DNA from: JBMNMU01 sp050953505
GTDB lineage: Bacteria > Bacillota > Clostridia > Peptostreptococcales > Anaerovoracaceae
NCBI GenBank assembly: GCA_050953505.1
Contig: JBMNMU010000001.1
Location: 2,170,001-2,234,000 of the forward strand
DNA length: 64,000 nt
Reading direction: 5' to 3'
This document shows, piece by piece, positions 34,309 to 43,262 of this stretch; positions within the stretch are counted from its first letter, which is position 1; each line of letters opens with the position of its first letter. Both the position numbers and the translations under genes were made by a program. The notes below the pieces were generated by a model. The model saw nothing but the letters and a program-made list of their open reading frames with translations. It did no database searches and had not been told where the DNA came from.

Positions 34309-35058
34309 TCAATGCAACTCAGCCTTCTGCTTCATGTAATCTCTACATTTTTTTATAAATAGATTAACATTTTGCTTTTCCAATTGCTGGTTGGGATTTA
34401 GACGGCCCATTCGATCACAATAGCCTAATAACGCCACCTCATTAAAATCAATATCCCCGATAAGTCCTTCGATATCTGCAAAACGCAGCGATTTAGCAAT
34501 ATACAGAATCTGCATGTGCCATTTTACTAGTGACGTCACTGTTCTCACAAAGGCTTTATCAGAGGTTAGTTCTTTAAAAAATTCCTTAACTAGCTTTGCC
34601 CCAACAACATCATGATTATATGCTGTTATTTTCCCTTTTTTATTTCTTGTAGTATCTGTCTTTCCAATATCATGTAGTAAAGCCGCCCACATAAATGCCT
34701 TCTGGTCCTTGCTTTTTTCTTTCATTTTTGCAGCGTAATCAATGACAAGCATAGTATGATTCCACACATTTCCTTCAGGATGATATTTAGGAGATTGGGG
34801 AACCCTCTTTAAATCACTTAGTAAGGTAAAGGGAAACTCTTTAAAAATGGGTTCCTCTGCAAATTCGTTGAAATAATCCGATGGATTGTCATCCATTAAT
34901 AAATGATTATTCATTTCATTAAATATTTCTTTTTTAGAGTTAAAGTCCAAATCCAAAAACCTCTTCTTGCTGAAAAAAATTCTGATTTTGCCATTTATAT
35001 TTTTATTATCTCTATTATTAATCACATTATTAATGTCGTTTTTTATTAAAATAGGCAT
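34309..35058 (-). CDS. HD-domain phosphohydrolase
   Basis: A 249-residue protein with a metal-dependent HD domain in the middle: HPEGNVWNHTMLVIDYA, then the HD pair in AALLHDIGKTDT, NHDVVGAKLV and LVKWHMQIL. This arrangement is like the HD domain attached to bacterial tRNA nucleotidyltransferases, but no nucleotidyltransferase domain is present. The N-terminal 75 residues are Asn/Lys/Phe-rich and unremarkable. The substrate (a nucleotide or phosphoester) is unknown. The start is uncertain because no good ribosome binding site precedes 35058. Confidence 0.8.
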   Translation of the reverse strand: MPILIKNDINNVINNRDNKNINGKIRIFFSKKRFLDLDFNSKKEIFNEMNNHLLMDDNPSDYFNEFAEEPIFKEFPFTLLSDLKRVPQSPKYHPEGNVWNHTMLVIDYAAKMKEKSKDQKAFMWAALLHDIGKTDTTRNKKGKITAYNHDVVGAKLVKEFFKELTSDKAFVRTVTSLVKWHMQILYIAKSLRFADIEGLIGDIDFNEVALLGYCDRMGRLNPNQQLEKQNVNLFIKKCRDYMKQKAELH

Positions 35059-35221
35059 TTATTTCTGGGTGTGCCACTAAAATTGACACGATTTCATTCC
35101 TGAATCATATCATGATAAAGGAGAAAGTGTTTTTAAATATAAACTTTCTTTTTTAACGAGGATTTTTAGAAATTTATAAATTACAACATAAATTTTCTAC
35201 ATATATAGGAGGGAATGTAAT

Positions 35222-36643
35222 TTGTTAAATACTGTGAAAGTTCGCTTGCAACCCTTAGTCAGTAATCTAAACTTGCCCACTGTAATAAAGACAGCCGTGC
35301 CACCCGGTGATCCAGTAGAAAAGCTATTTATTGCCACACAGGTAGGTGAAATTTTCCACTTTGCTAATGGCGCAGTAGAAATGTTTTTAGATATAAGGGA
35401 TAGAATTATAGAGCTGGGTGCTAACGGTGGGTATGATGAGCGGGGTTTGCTAGGTATGGCATTTCATCCTGAATTCCACTCAAACGGACTATTCTATCTT
35501 CATTACTCCGTTTCTGGAACACAAGGTCCTGGTGCCTTAGCCGGTCAATTTGAGCCTAATCCATGTGATCTAGAAACTCTAAATCTCCATTGGGAAGACC
35601 GAGAAACACGATACGATCATATCGATACCGTGGAGGAATGGATCGTAACTGAGGGACAGCCGGAAAAAAAGAGAACCTTACTGAATTTAAGAAGGCCCTT
35701 TATGAACCACAACGGAGTTAATAGCCTAAATTTCTCGCCAGAAACTGGCAAGCTTATTTTAACTACCGGGGACGGCGGAGCCGGGTATGATCCCTTTAAC
35801 ATAAGCCAAGACAATATGGAGATTGCCGGTAAGATTATTGAAATAGATACCTCCGTGGATTTCGGTGCGGAAGAGCCTCCTGTAGTAACACGCTTTGACC
35901 AGCTTCCTCCACCTATACAAGGTGCCCTTTCTGTGATGGCAAAGGGCGTGCGGAATATACCAGGAATTACTTTTCAAAGGTTTAATAATCAGTACATTAA
36001 ATTCGCCGGAAATGTAGGGCAAAATCTTGTAGAGTCTATCTATGCTTTTAGTGAATACGATTCTATCCCGGTTACTGAAATTGTTCAAAGCTCTGAGATG
36101 ATGGATACTCTCTTCCCATGGGAAGAGAAAGAAATGATTAATTTTGGATGGAGAGGTTGGGAAGGAGATCTACCAACACCCATCATTAGAAATTGCACAG
36201 GCAACTTTTCATTAGACGACAAGGTTATTGCATATTACCAGGATGCTATCGCCACCTCTGTCCAGCGCCTCAGGCCTCTTACCACTTACTATCATCAAGA
36301 TAATCGCTTAGGCAAATTTGAAGGAACAGCCCTTACAGGTGTTCAAGCCTATATGGGCTACCCCATTTATGAGCTGACTACTAGCGTGGTCTTTACAGAT
36401 TTGGCCAACAGAAGTGACGATCAATCACCAGGAAGAGGGGTATTAGCTTATACTAGACTAGGGCCTAGCTGGAATCCCAATGAATATGCTCTTATCGAAA
36501 CAGATTACGATTTTGGGGATGAACCTGCATTTTATGTATCATTAGGGGCAAATCAAGAACAAACTAGATTATTTTTAGGTGTTTATGGCTCTACCAATGT
36601 AACTGACTATAACAAGGGAATGGTCTGTGAAATCCTACCATAA
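35222..36643 (+). CDS. Sorbosone/glucose dehydrogenase-like beta-propeller protein
   Basis: A 473-residue protein of the PQQ-dependent sugar dehydrogenase (soluble GDH / GSDH) family. Typical pieces are KLFIATQVGEIFHF, ERGLLGMAFHPEF, NHNGVNSLNFSPETGKLILTTGDGG and NFGWRGWEGDLPTP, spread over six propeller blades. TTG start with AGGAGGG. Bacterial relatives are normally exported, but no signal peptide or lipobox is visible, so it would be cytoplasmic or leave the cell another way. No PQQ synthesis genes are in the window, and the natural cofactor and substrate are unknown. It is followed head-on by an AraC gene. Confidence 0.8.
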   Translation: MLNTVKVRLQPLVSNLNLPTVIKTAVPPGDPVEKLFIATQVGEIFHFANGAVEMFLDIRDRIIELGANGGYDERGLLGMAFHPEFHSNGLFYLHYSVSGTQGPGALAGQFEPNPCDLETLNLHWEDRETRYDHIDTVEEWIVTEGQPEKKRTLLNLRRPFMNHNGVNSLNFSPETGKLILTTGDGGAGYDPFNISQDNMEIAGKIIEIDTSVDFGAEEPPVVTRFDQLPPPIQGALSVMAKGVRNIPGITFQRFNNQYIKFAGNVGQNLVESIYAFSEYDSIPVTEIVQSSEMMDTLFPWEEKEMINFGWRGWEGDLPTPIIRNCTGNFSLDDKVIAYYQDAIATSVQRLRPLTTYYHQDNRLGKFEGTALTGVQAYMGYPIYELTTSVVFTDLANRSDDQSPGRGVLAYTRLGPSWNPNEYALIETDYDFGDEPAFYVSLGANQEQTRLFLGVYGSTNVTDYNKGMVCEILP

Positions 36644-36654
36644 CCTTAACTGAA

Positions 36655-37110
36655 TTAAAGATATAGCCTTTGCGTCATCTCATCTGTAGCGTCGCTAGGC
36701 TTCTTTAAGCAACCTTCTTGGACAACCCTTGCATATTCCCTAGAGGTGAAGCCTGTATGCTTCTTAAAAACCTTTGAGAAATAATTGGCACAGGAATAAC
36801 CGCAGGCACCAGCGATAACCTCCAGAGAAACATCTAGATCAGAGCAAAGCATAGATTTTGCGTGGTTCATGCGGATATAGGTCAGGTATTTTCCTGGAGA
36901 AATGCCTGTAGCTGCGGTAAATGTGCGTATTAAATGGGATTTTGTCACTTCAAGCTGAGAAGCCACTTCATCAATCCCAAAAACAAATGCATAGTCCTCT
37001 TCTATAATAGCAATGGCGGTGCTGACTAACATCGGACAATCCGTACCAACCGTCTCTGACAAAAGCCCCTTATCCTTCCATGGATCTATTCGATCTGTTT
37101 TCTTCTTCAT
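36655..37110 (-). CDS. Small AraC-family regulator
   Basis: A 151-residue protein from ATG 37110 (GGAG at 6 bases). The last 100 residues are the double helix-turn-helix of AraC/XylS regulators: VFGIDEVASQLEVTKSHLIR, then SLEVIAGACGYSCANYFSKVFKKHTGFTSREYAR. There is no room for a sugar-binding cupin domain, so it resembles short AraC regulators that act with little or no ligand domain, or sense redox or stress. It lies divergent to the MsmK-type gene (254 bases apart), so it may control that gene. That link is inference. Confidence 0.88.
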   Translation of the reverse strand: MKKKTDRIDPWKDKGLLSETVGTDCPMLVSTAIAIIEEDYAFVFGIDEVASQLEVTKSHLIRTFTAATGISPGKYLTYIRMNHAKSMLCSDLDVSLEVIAGACGYSCANYFSKVFKKHTGFTSREYARVVQEGCLKKPSDATDEMTQRLYL

Positions 37111-37363
37111 TGTTTTCTCCAAATTAATTATTCTGCTCTATAAAAATTCTATTAGAGCGAACCCTTCCCTCCTAAATTCCTACGCCAACTTTCCGCGAGG
37201 ATTGTGCTTTCCGTTTTTGTTCAATATAGATAGTTTTGCCAAGTATACCATAATACTGAATCAACATCAACATTTTACCCTATTAAATCAACTTAATCTA
37301 CTTGTTGAGAAAAAATCAATGTGTTAGACTATTTCACAGGAACAGATTGCGGGAGGATTTTAC

Positions 37364-38449
37364 ATGGCAAATATATTATTAAAGAATATTAGAAAAGTAT
37401 ATACAGGTGGCGTGGTTGCCGTACATGATTTTAGCCTAGAGATTCAAGACAAGGAATTTATTGTACTTGTAGGTCCCTCTGGCTGCGGCAAGTCCACAAC
37501 ACTGCGAATGATAGCAGGTCTTGAGGAAATTACAGATGGCGAGCTCTATATTAGAAATAAGCTTGTTAATGATGTCCCTCCAAAGGATCGGGATATAGCA
37601 ATGGTTTTTCAAAACTATGCCTTATATCCTCATATGACCGTTTACAACAACATGGCTTTCGGTTTAACCCTGCGTAAAATGCCAAAGAAGCAAATTAAAG
37701 AAAGGGTCCATGAAGCTGCTAAGATTTTAGATATTGAACATCTTTTAGATCGAAAGCCAAAAGCTTTATCTGGTGGTCAGCGCCAGCGTGTTGCTCTTGG
37801 AAGAGCGATGGTTCGAGATCCTGAGGTATTCTTATTAGATGAACCTCTTTCTAACCTTGATGCAAAGCTGCGAACACAGATGAGGACAGAAATAATCAAG
37901 CTTCACAAACGACTAGGAACCACATTTATCTATGTAACTCATGACCAAACAGAGGCTATGACCATGGGGGACAGAATTGTAGTTATGAAAGACGGTTGGA
38001 TTCAGCAGGTGGATACCCCTCAGAACATATATAACCACCCTCACAATCTATTTGTTGCTGGTTTTATTGGTTCTCCTCAGATGAACTTCATCAATGGGGT
38101 TATTAAGAAGGAAGGGAGCCGTTTTGCTGTTAATATTGGAGACAATCAAATTGTCCTACCAGAAGAAAGAAATGTAAGCCTAGCAAATTATCAGGATAAA
38201 GAAATCATTCTTGGTGTTAGACCAGAAACGATACAGTTAAGCGATGATAAGGACTCAGGCATTAGAACACGCATTGACATTATTGAGTTGATGGGCTCAG
38301 AAATGTACCTATATTGTGACCTTAACGGATCAAAAATTACTGTACGTACCCCGGTTATGGAAAACTTAAAGTCAGATACGACTGTTAATTTAACCTTCAA
38401 TCCAAATAAGCTTCATCTTTTCGATAAAGAAACTGAGCTTGCCATCTAG
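37364..38449 (+). CDS. Sugar ABC transporter ATP-binding protein (MsmK/UgpC/MalK type)
   Basis: A 361-residue ATPase that powers CUT1-type sugar importers. It has Walker A GPSGCGKST (residues 37-45), the Q-loop FQNYALYPHMTV, signature LSGGQRQRVALGRA, Walker B VFLLDEPLSNLD and switch His in YVTHDQTEAMTMGD. The C-terminal regulatory OB-fold (about 240-361) includes GVRPETIQL. Start ATG with GGGAGGA. The window's sugar permeases and binding protein (42426-45621) lack their own ATPase, so this is the obvious partner. In Firmicutes one MsmK often serves several importers. Followed by a terminator. Confidence 0.93.
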   Translation: MANILLKNIRKVYTGGVVAVHDFSLEIQDKEFIVLVGPSGCGKSTTLRMIAGLEEITDGELYIRNKLVNDVPPKDRDIAMVFQNYALYPHMTVYNNMAFGLTLRKMPKKQIKERVHEAAKILDIEHLLDRKPKALSGGQRQRVALGRAMVRDPEVFLLDEPLSNLDAKLRTQMRTEIIKLHKRLGTTFIYVTHDQTEAMTMGDRIVVMKDGWIQQVDTPQNIYNHPHNLFVAGFIGSPQMNFINGVIKKEGSRFAVNIGDNQIVLPEERNVSLANYQDKEIILGVRPETIQLSDDKDSGIRTRIDIIELMGSEMYLYCDLNGSKITVRTPVMENLKSDTTVNLTFNPNKLHLFDKETELAI

Positions 38450-38473
38450 GCTTAGCCTGCTTACACTAAATAA

Positions 38474-38512
38474 AAAAACGGCTGTACAAACTCATCGTCC
38501 AGCCGTTTCTTC
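38474..38512. terminator. Terminator between the ATPase gene and the amidohydrolase gene
   Basis: AAACGGCTG (38476-38484) and CAGCCGTTT (38500-38508) pair around a 15-base loop; A- and T-rich flanks fit both convergent genes. Confidence 0.8.
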
Positions 38513-38545
38513 TATATTTGTTAAGAGTTATAAGACACTCTCCTC

Positions 38546-39346
38546 TTATCCTATCAAAAAGTTCTTCAAATTCTTCTCATATACTTTATCTTTTTGTGAT
38601 TGTGTCAGCTTTAGTTCATCAAAAATTTCTTCATCGATTTTCTGCCATTTTCTAGCCCATTCTACGTCATAGTTCTCACTACAGTTATCCGTCCCCCACA
38701 GTATATAATCATCTACCTTATAACCGATTTGGAACAGCTTTGTAAGGACTTCCCTGCGATATATTTCTGGCGTTCCCGGTGTTAAATCAAAATACATGGT
38801 ATTTTGATTTCCGAATTCTCTTGCTGCAATAAACTTCCCAAATACAGCAAGGCATTCATCGTGCCATGGCCAGCTTACATGAGCAAGTGCAAATCGCAAG
38901 CCCTCCACTTCAAGGAGGCATTCAAAGTTAGCTGGTCGATTGTAGTTAGACGAGTTTTTCCCATTCCATAGAATGCCTGAATGAAACAAAATTGGCTTAT
39001 CATGGGATGCAATCCTTTTATAAACCTCCATAGCCTTTGGATTATCAGGATAATCATCTATAGAAATAATCTTAAATCCGCTGATTCCAAGGCTTACCCC
39101 GTAATCCACCTGTTCACATGCATCGGGCTCTAATGGATCAATCCAATAAAAAGGATAGAGCCCCTTCATGCCCTCTGCAAGACCCATCACATTTTCAAGA
39201 CGCTGATGGGTAGTCAGGGAATTCCCATCAAAGGTCCTAGGGGGCCTAGATAATAACAAACCACCTACGAAACCAGACTCCCGAACTCCAGTATAAAATT
39301 CCTCTTTATTGGTTTCCTTCATAATATGAATATGACAATCAAACAT
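38546..39346 (-). CDS. Amidohydrolase-family (TIM-barrel) metal-dependent hydrolase
   Basis: A 266-residue amidohydrolase-2-like protein opening MFDCHIHIM, the HxH metal pair on strand 1. Later marks are GFKIISID, the metal His in PILFHSGIL, FALAHVSWPWHDE and the final aspartate in YILWGTDNCSEN. Related enzymes hydrolyse or decarboxylate lactones and small carbocycles; a sugar-lactonase step is plausible beside a Gfo/Idh oxidoreductase but unproven. Its start overlaps the end of galK by 8 bases, so it is translationally coupled. Last gene of the minus-strand sugar operon. Confidence 0.8.
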   Translation of the reverse strand: MFDCHIHIMKETNKEEFYTGVRESGFVGGLLLSRPPRTFDGNSLTTHQRLENVMGLAEGMKGLYPFYWIDPLEPDACEQVDYGVSLGISGFKIISIDDYPDNPKAMEVYKRIASHDKPILFHSGILWNGKNSSNYNRPANFECLLEVEGLRFALAHVSWPWHDECLAVFGKFIAAREFGNQNTMYFDLTPGTPEIYRREVLTKLFQIGYKVDDYILWGTDNCSENYDVEWARKWQKIDEEIFDELKLTQSQKDKVYEKNLKNFLIG

Positions 39347-40646
39347 CGAATTTCTCCTCCAGTAAAATGGTTCCTCCTACATCCCGAATCTTTAAAATAT
39401 GACAACACCCTTTATAAAATGCTTTCTCTTGTACAGAAATAAAAGACTCCAGCATATCATAAGGCACAAGATTCAAGGTTGTTCCAGCAAAGCCTCCCCC
39501 ATGCACCCTACATGCACCCCTGTGGGAAAGTGCTTTATTTGCTAGATACAGGGCAAGAGTAAGATTCTGACTTTGAGGTGTATTATCATCATAAATATTT
39601 TGCAAATACTGAAAGGAAGAAGAGCCACTTTCATTAATAATATTTAGCAGACCCTCCCCATCTCCTTTTTTTATTGCTTCCGTTGCAAGAATAACCCGTT
39701 TATTTTCATCTAAATAGTGCAAGGCCCTGAGCACTGCCCTATCCCCACATTCCTCACGGAGGATTCGTAGCTTCTCCATAATCTGTGCTTCCTGAACGCC
39801 CCGCAGGTGTTCCTGACCAAAGAAACCCGCCACACAGGACATTTCAAAAGGGATGGATGCGTAGTTTGAAACTAAGTCTTCGTGACTTTCCCCGGTGTCT
39901 ACCACAACTATTGCTAGTCCCATAGAGGAAAGATTAAAGTCTAAGGCCTCAAATTTAGGCCTCCAGGAATCTTGAAAATCAATGAAGGTAATTCCACCCA
40001 CTGCAGCTGCCATTTGATCCATGAGCCCGCTTGGTTTTCCAAAATACCTGGTTTCTGCCATCATGCCAATTGAGGCAACTTCGTCGAGAGGTATGGGAGT
40101 TTCATTATATAGGTAACTGAAAATAGTAGCAATCATCACTTCGAAGGCAGCTGAGGAGGAAAGCCCAGATCCTACCATTAAGTCCGATGAAAAACAGGCA
40201 TCAAAACCGCCAATTCCCCAGCCTCTATCCTTGCATGAAGCCGCGGTGCCACGAACCAGTGCTTCTGGTGTATTGCGCTCCTCTTCATGTATTTCAAAAT
40301 CCGTCAAATCAACAGTAAAGGAGCCGAATTCCTCAGAATAGATTCGAACCATTTCATCTTCATTTTTTGATACTGCACCAATAATATCCAAATTTATTGC
40401 ACCACACAAGACACAACCATTATTATGATCCGTATGGTTTCCTACAATTTCCACCCGCCCAGGTGAAGAGAATAGGTATATCTTTTGATGCCGCCCAAAA
40501 GTGTTGTAATGGGAATCCACCACCTTACTGTATCTTTCCTTTTGATAAGCCAGGGTGTCTTCGCCATAAAGGCTAGCAAAATGGGTATCAAAGCATCCTT
40601 GTTCAATTTTATTTATCAGTTGATTTTTATTGTTCATATCCTTCAT
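39339..40646 (-). CDS. galK: Galactokinase family protein (GHMP kinase)
   Basis: It phosphorylates galactose, or a related sugar, at C1 with ATP. The GHMP-kinase motif is in LMVGSGLSSSAAFEV (about 152-166), and the C-terminal RVHGGGFAGTTLNLV closes the nucleotide site. The galactokinase signature reads SPGRVEIVGNHTDHNNG (residues 61-77). At residue 70 it has Asn where E. coli and human GalK have the sugar-contacting Glu (GEHTDY), and His for Tyr at 74; this variant is, as far as I recall, common in clostridia. Length (435) is somewhat above the 390 average. Its ATG overlaps the stop of the CBM9-like gene (ATGA). Confidence 0.9.
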   Translation of the reverse strand: MKDMNNKNQLINKIEQGCFDTHFASLYGEDTLAYQKERYSKVVDSHYNTFGRHQKIYLFSSPGRVEIVGNHTDHNNGCVLCGAINLDIIGAVSKNEDEMVRIYSEEFGSFTVDLTDFEIHEEERNTPEALVRGTAASCKDRGWGIGGFDACFSSDLMVGSGLSSSAAFEVMIATIFSYLYNETPIPLDEVASIGMMAETRYFGKPSGLMDQMAAAVGGITFIDFQDSWRPKFEALDFNLSSMGLAIVVVDTGESHEDLVSNYASIPFEMSCVAGFFGQEHLRGVQEAQIMEKLRILREECGDRAVLRALHYLDENKRVILATEAIKKGDGEGLLNIINESGSSSFQYLQNIYDDNTPQSQNLTLALYLANKALSHRGACRVHGGGFAGTTLNLVPYDMLESFISVQEKAFYKGCCHILKIRDVGGTILLEEKFDV

Positions 40647-41359
40647 TTATCCGCCATAGTGGGGATGGAGAGGGTTCCAAAAAAATCTGGGCTATGAAAG
40701 TCCGGTGCCGGTAAATCAATGTCTGCCCACACTCCATAGTGAGGGTGTTCTGTTTCATCCCCACATTTATAGAAGTTTCCACGCATCATTGCCCCAGGCT
40801 TTGCTGAAAATTCAGGAAAAAACCCTTGTAGGAATTTGTACGGGATTTTATATTCTAGCCCCCATCCCTCAAGATTGATCCAGGCCTTCACATTAAACAA
40901 CTCTTTATAATTGGGTATATCTAAGTTAACCCTATCAAATCGATTGGTTCCAATGGAAATAAACAAGGTTCCCATTGGGTTAAATTCCCAGTTAATATAT
41001 CTGTTTGAATGCTGGGGGTCTGGCATGAAGAAAAACTCCATGCAGCTATCGGTATAGACTGGTCCATTTAGCTCATTCACAACTATACGGGGCTTCTTTT
41101 CGTTGGTCTCCATTTTAATGGCGAAATGATCTTCCATGGAAATCATCTGAGCTGTTGTAATCGGCTGGTATTGACAATTCCAGGGAAAGGTTGTTACCTG
41201 AGCTGTTTCTGCTTTTAAAAAATCCGCCTCAGCGGACTTTCCTTGTATTATATTGTATTTCTTCACTTCTTCGTTCCTCATTTCCATTCTATCTTTAAAG
41301 GATGGAAAGGACACAGAGATATAAAATCTATCCCCGCGTCCTATAGGCGTTACAGTCAT
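40643..41359 (-). CDS. CBM9-like carbohydrate-binding protein
   Basis: A protein of up to 238 residues resembling the family 9-like carbohydrate-binding beta-sandwich found as stand-alone proteins in sugar operons. Marks are ITTAQMISMEDHFAIKMET, VYTDSCMEFFFMPDP, YINWEFNPMGTLFISIG, WGLEYKIPYKFLQGFFP and MMRGNFYKCGDETEHPHYGVW. There is no signal peptide, so it is probably cytoplasmic, unlike true CBM9 modules of xylanases. The start is uncertain: ATG 41359 has only AAGG, and Met25 or Met27 (41287, 41281) fit the domain better. It is translationally coupled to galK by a 4-base overlap. Confidence 0.75.
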   Translation of the reverse strand: MTVTPIGRGDRFYISVSFPSFKDRMEMRNEEVKKYNIIQGKSAEADFLKAETAQVTTFPWNCQYQPITTAQMISMEDHFAIKMETNEKKPRIVVNELNGPVYTDSCMEFFFMPDPQHSNRYINWEFNPMGTLFISIGTNRFDRVNLDIPNYKELFNVKAWINLEGWGLEYKIPYKFLQGFFPEFSAKPGAMMRGNFYKCGDETEHPHYGVWADIDLPAPDFHSPDFFGTLSIPTMADK

Positions 41360-41383
41360 TTCAGTAATTCTGGCGCCTTGCCA

Positions 41384-42388
41384 CTAGTCTATTTTCACCA
41401 CTTCACCTGTTTCAACAGACTTATGAATGGCTTCCACTATTTTGGTGTTTTCAAGGCCAGCTAGCTCATTTGCTTCTGGAGCAATATCCTTTCGGATACA
41501 ATCTACGAAATAATGGAGCATAAAGTTTGAATTGCCCGTAGCCATGTTGTTAATAGATGTACCTAAAGTATGCACATGGGAATATCGGTCAGATCCAAGG
41601 CGAACCATTTGATCATTGGTATCGATATATAAGGCCCCTTCCGTACCGATTACCTCTAATTTCATATCATAAATCATGGGCATGCTATTGGGTAGGACCC
41701 AGCTGGAGCTTAAAGTAGAATGAGTACCATCTGTATAATTTAAGGTTGCTTGAATGGTATCATATAGATCAATGCCCATAGACACGAGCTTCTTCTTCGT
41801 TCCTACTGCATAAACGGATTCCACAGTCTTTCCTGAGAACCAAGCAATCATATCCACAAGATGTGGGAAAAGGAACCAGCCTACAGAAGAGCCCTTTGAC
41901 CATTTTAATAACTCAGTTGGTACAAAAATCGTGTCATTAAGCCTAGCATTAACATTTAATATTTCTCCTACGCTGCCACTATCAATGTTATTTTTCGCAG
42001 CAACTACAGGGGAGTTCCATCTGTTTTCAAAAGCAACCAGACATTTTACCTTATTCTTTTGAATGGCTGCAACCATTTCTTCACACTCAGCTACAGATGT
42101 AGAAAATGGCTTCTCACAGAGAATATGAATACCCTTATTTGCAGCGTAAACCACCGCATCCTTATGAAGGAAATCCGGTGTAGAAACAATGACACCATCC
42201 ATTTCCACTTCATCCATCATCTTGATATAATCCTGGTAGCCTGCTACTTGATATTTATCAACGGCTACCTGCAGAGTCTCCTCATTATACTCTGATACGG
42301 CAGCAATCTCTGCATAGGGATTTTCTCTAATGGTGTCTGCAAACATAGTACCTCGAATACCCATTCCAATGATTCCGATTTTAATCAT
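41384..42388 (-). CDS. Gfo/Idh/MocA-family oxidoreductase
   Basis: A 334-residue NAD(P)-dependent sugar or sugar-derivative dehydrogenase. The Rossmann dinucleotide site is KIGIIGMGIRGTMFAD (residues 3-18). The catalytic EKPFSTS (Lys near 93) and VSTPDFLHKDAVVYAANKG follow, with the C-terminal alpha/beta substrate domain after residue 120. Start ATG with GGAGGATTATT. It lies between the permeases and the CBM9-like gene in one minus-strand operon. Members act on inositols, 1,5-anhydrosugars, glucose-fructose pairs or N-acetylhexosamine glycosides; the substrate here cannot be told from sequence. Confidence 0.9.
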   Translation of the reverse strand: MIKIGIIGMGIRGTMFADTIRENPYAEIAAVSEYNEETLQVAVDKYQVAGYQDYIKMMDEVEMDGVIVSTPDFLHKDAVVYAANKGIHILCEKPFSTSVAECEEMVAAIQKNKVKCLVAFENRWNSPVVAAKNNIDSGSVGEILNVNARLNDTIFVPTELLKWSKGSSVGWFLFPHLVDMIAWFSGKTVESVYAVGTKKKLVSMGIDLYDTIQATLNYTDGTHSTLSSSWVLPNSMPMIYDMKLEVIGTEGALYIDTNDQMVRLGSDRYSHVHTLGTSINNMATGNSNFMLHYFVDCIRKDIAPEANELAGLENTKIVEAIHKSVETGEVVKID

Positions 42389-42425
42389 AATAATCCTCCA
42401 AATGTAAAAAAATTTTATCCTAAAA

Positions 42426-43262
42426 TTATTGTTTTACTGCCCCGGAAGTCATACCGCTTACCAGGTGCTTCTGTAAAAGTAGGAATAGTATAACTACTGG
42501 TACTGTAATCATGACAGATCCTGCCATTACGCTAGACCAGTTGGTAGAATATTGACCTACTGCTGTGGATAGTCCAACAGGCAAGGTCCATAAAGAATAC
42601 CTCTGCACAAATATACTTGCGAAAAGATACTCATTCCAGCCGGAGATAAATGAAAATAAGCCGGTGGCAACCAATCCAGGCGTTGCAAGTGGCAAAATTA
42701 CCGTAAAAAATGTTCGTATCTTCCCACACCCATCCACGCTGGCCGCTTCATCCAGTGATTTTGGAATGGTATCAAAAAAGCCCTTCATCATCCAGGTACA
42801 GAACGGTACCGAAAAGGTTGTATATGCTAAAACCAATGCCGTTAGGGAATTCAACAAATTCAAGTTGTTCAAAAGTACATAAAGAGGAATGATTAACAAA
42901 GAACCTGGCAATACCTGAGTCATGAGGATCACGTAGCTCAGGAATGCCTTTCCTCTAAAACGGAACCTAGAAATCCCATAACCGCCTAAGCTTGCAATAA
43001 GTAGTGAGAATATGGTTGTAGATGTTGATACTATAATACTGTTTATAGCCCAATTCTTCATATTAAAATTTCTAGAGCTTTTAAACATCATATCCTTATA
43101 GCCGTCAAGTGTTGGGTTGTGAGGAATCAGGGATGGCTCACTGTAAATCTCCTGAGGTGGCTTAAAGGAAGTGGAAATCATCCATACAAAAGGAGCAACG
43201 GCAAAGAGGCACACAATAACAACAAGAAGTGTAATGACGATTTTATTACGTTTCTTATTCAT
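42426..43262 (-). CDS. Sugar ABC transporter permease (MalG type)
   Basis: A 278-residue inner membrane permease of the CUT1 family with six membrane helices. The EAA loop that contacts the ATPase is visible as DEAASVDGCGKIRTFFTVILPLATPGL (about 178-204). The N-terminus VITLLVVIVCLFAVAPFVWMISTSFKPP is typical of the MalG class. Its ATG shares one base with the stop of the first permease (TAATG), so the two are coupled. Needs the MsmK-type ATPase at 37364-38449 as partner. Confidence 0.93.
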   Translation of the reverse strand: MNKKRNKIVITLLVVIVCLFAVAPFVWMISTSFKPPQEIYSEPSLIPHNPTLDGYKDMMFKSSRNFNMKNWAINSIIVSTSTTIFSLLIASLGGYGISRFRFRGKAFLSYVILMTQVLPGSLLIIPLYVLLNNLNLLNSLTALVLAYTTFSVPFCTWMMKGFFDTIPKSLDEAASVDGCGKIRTFFTVILPLATPGLVATGLFSFISGWNEYLFASIFVQRYSLWTLPVGLSTAVGQYSTNWSSVMAGSVMITVPVVILFLLLQKHLVSGMTSGAVKQ

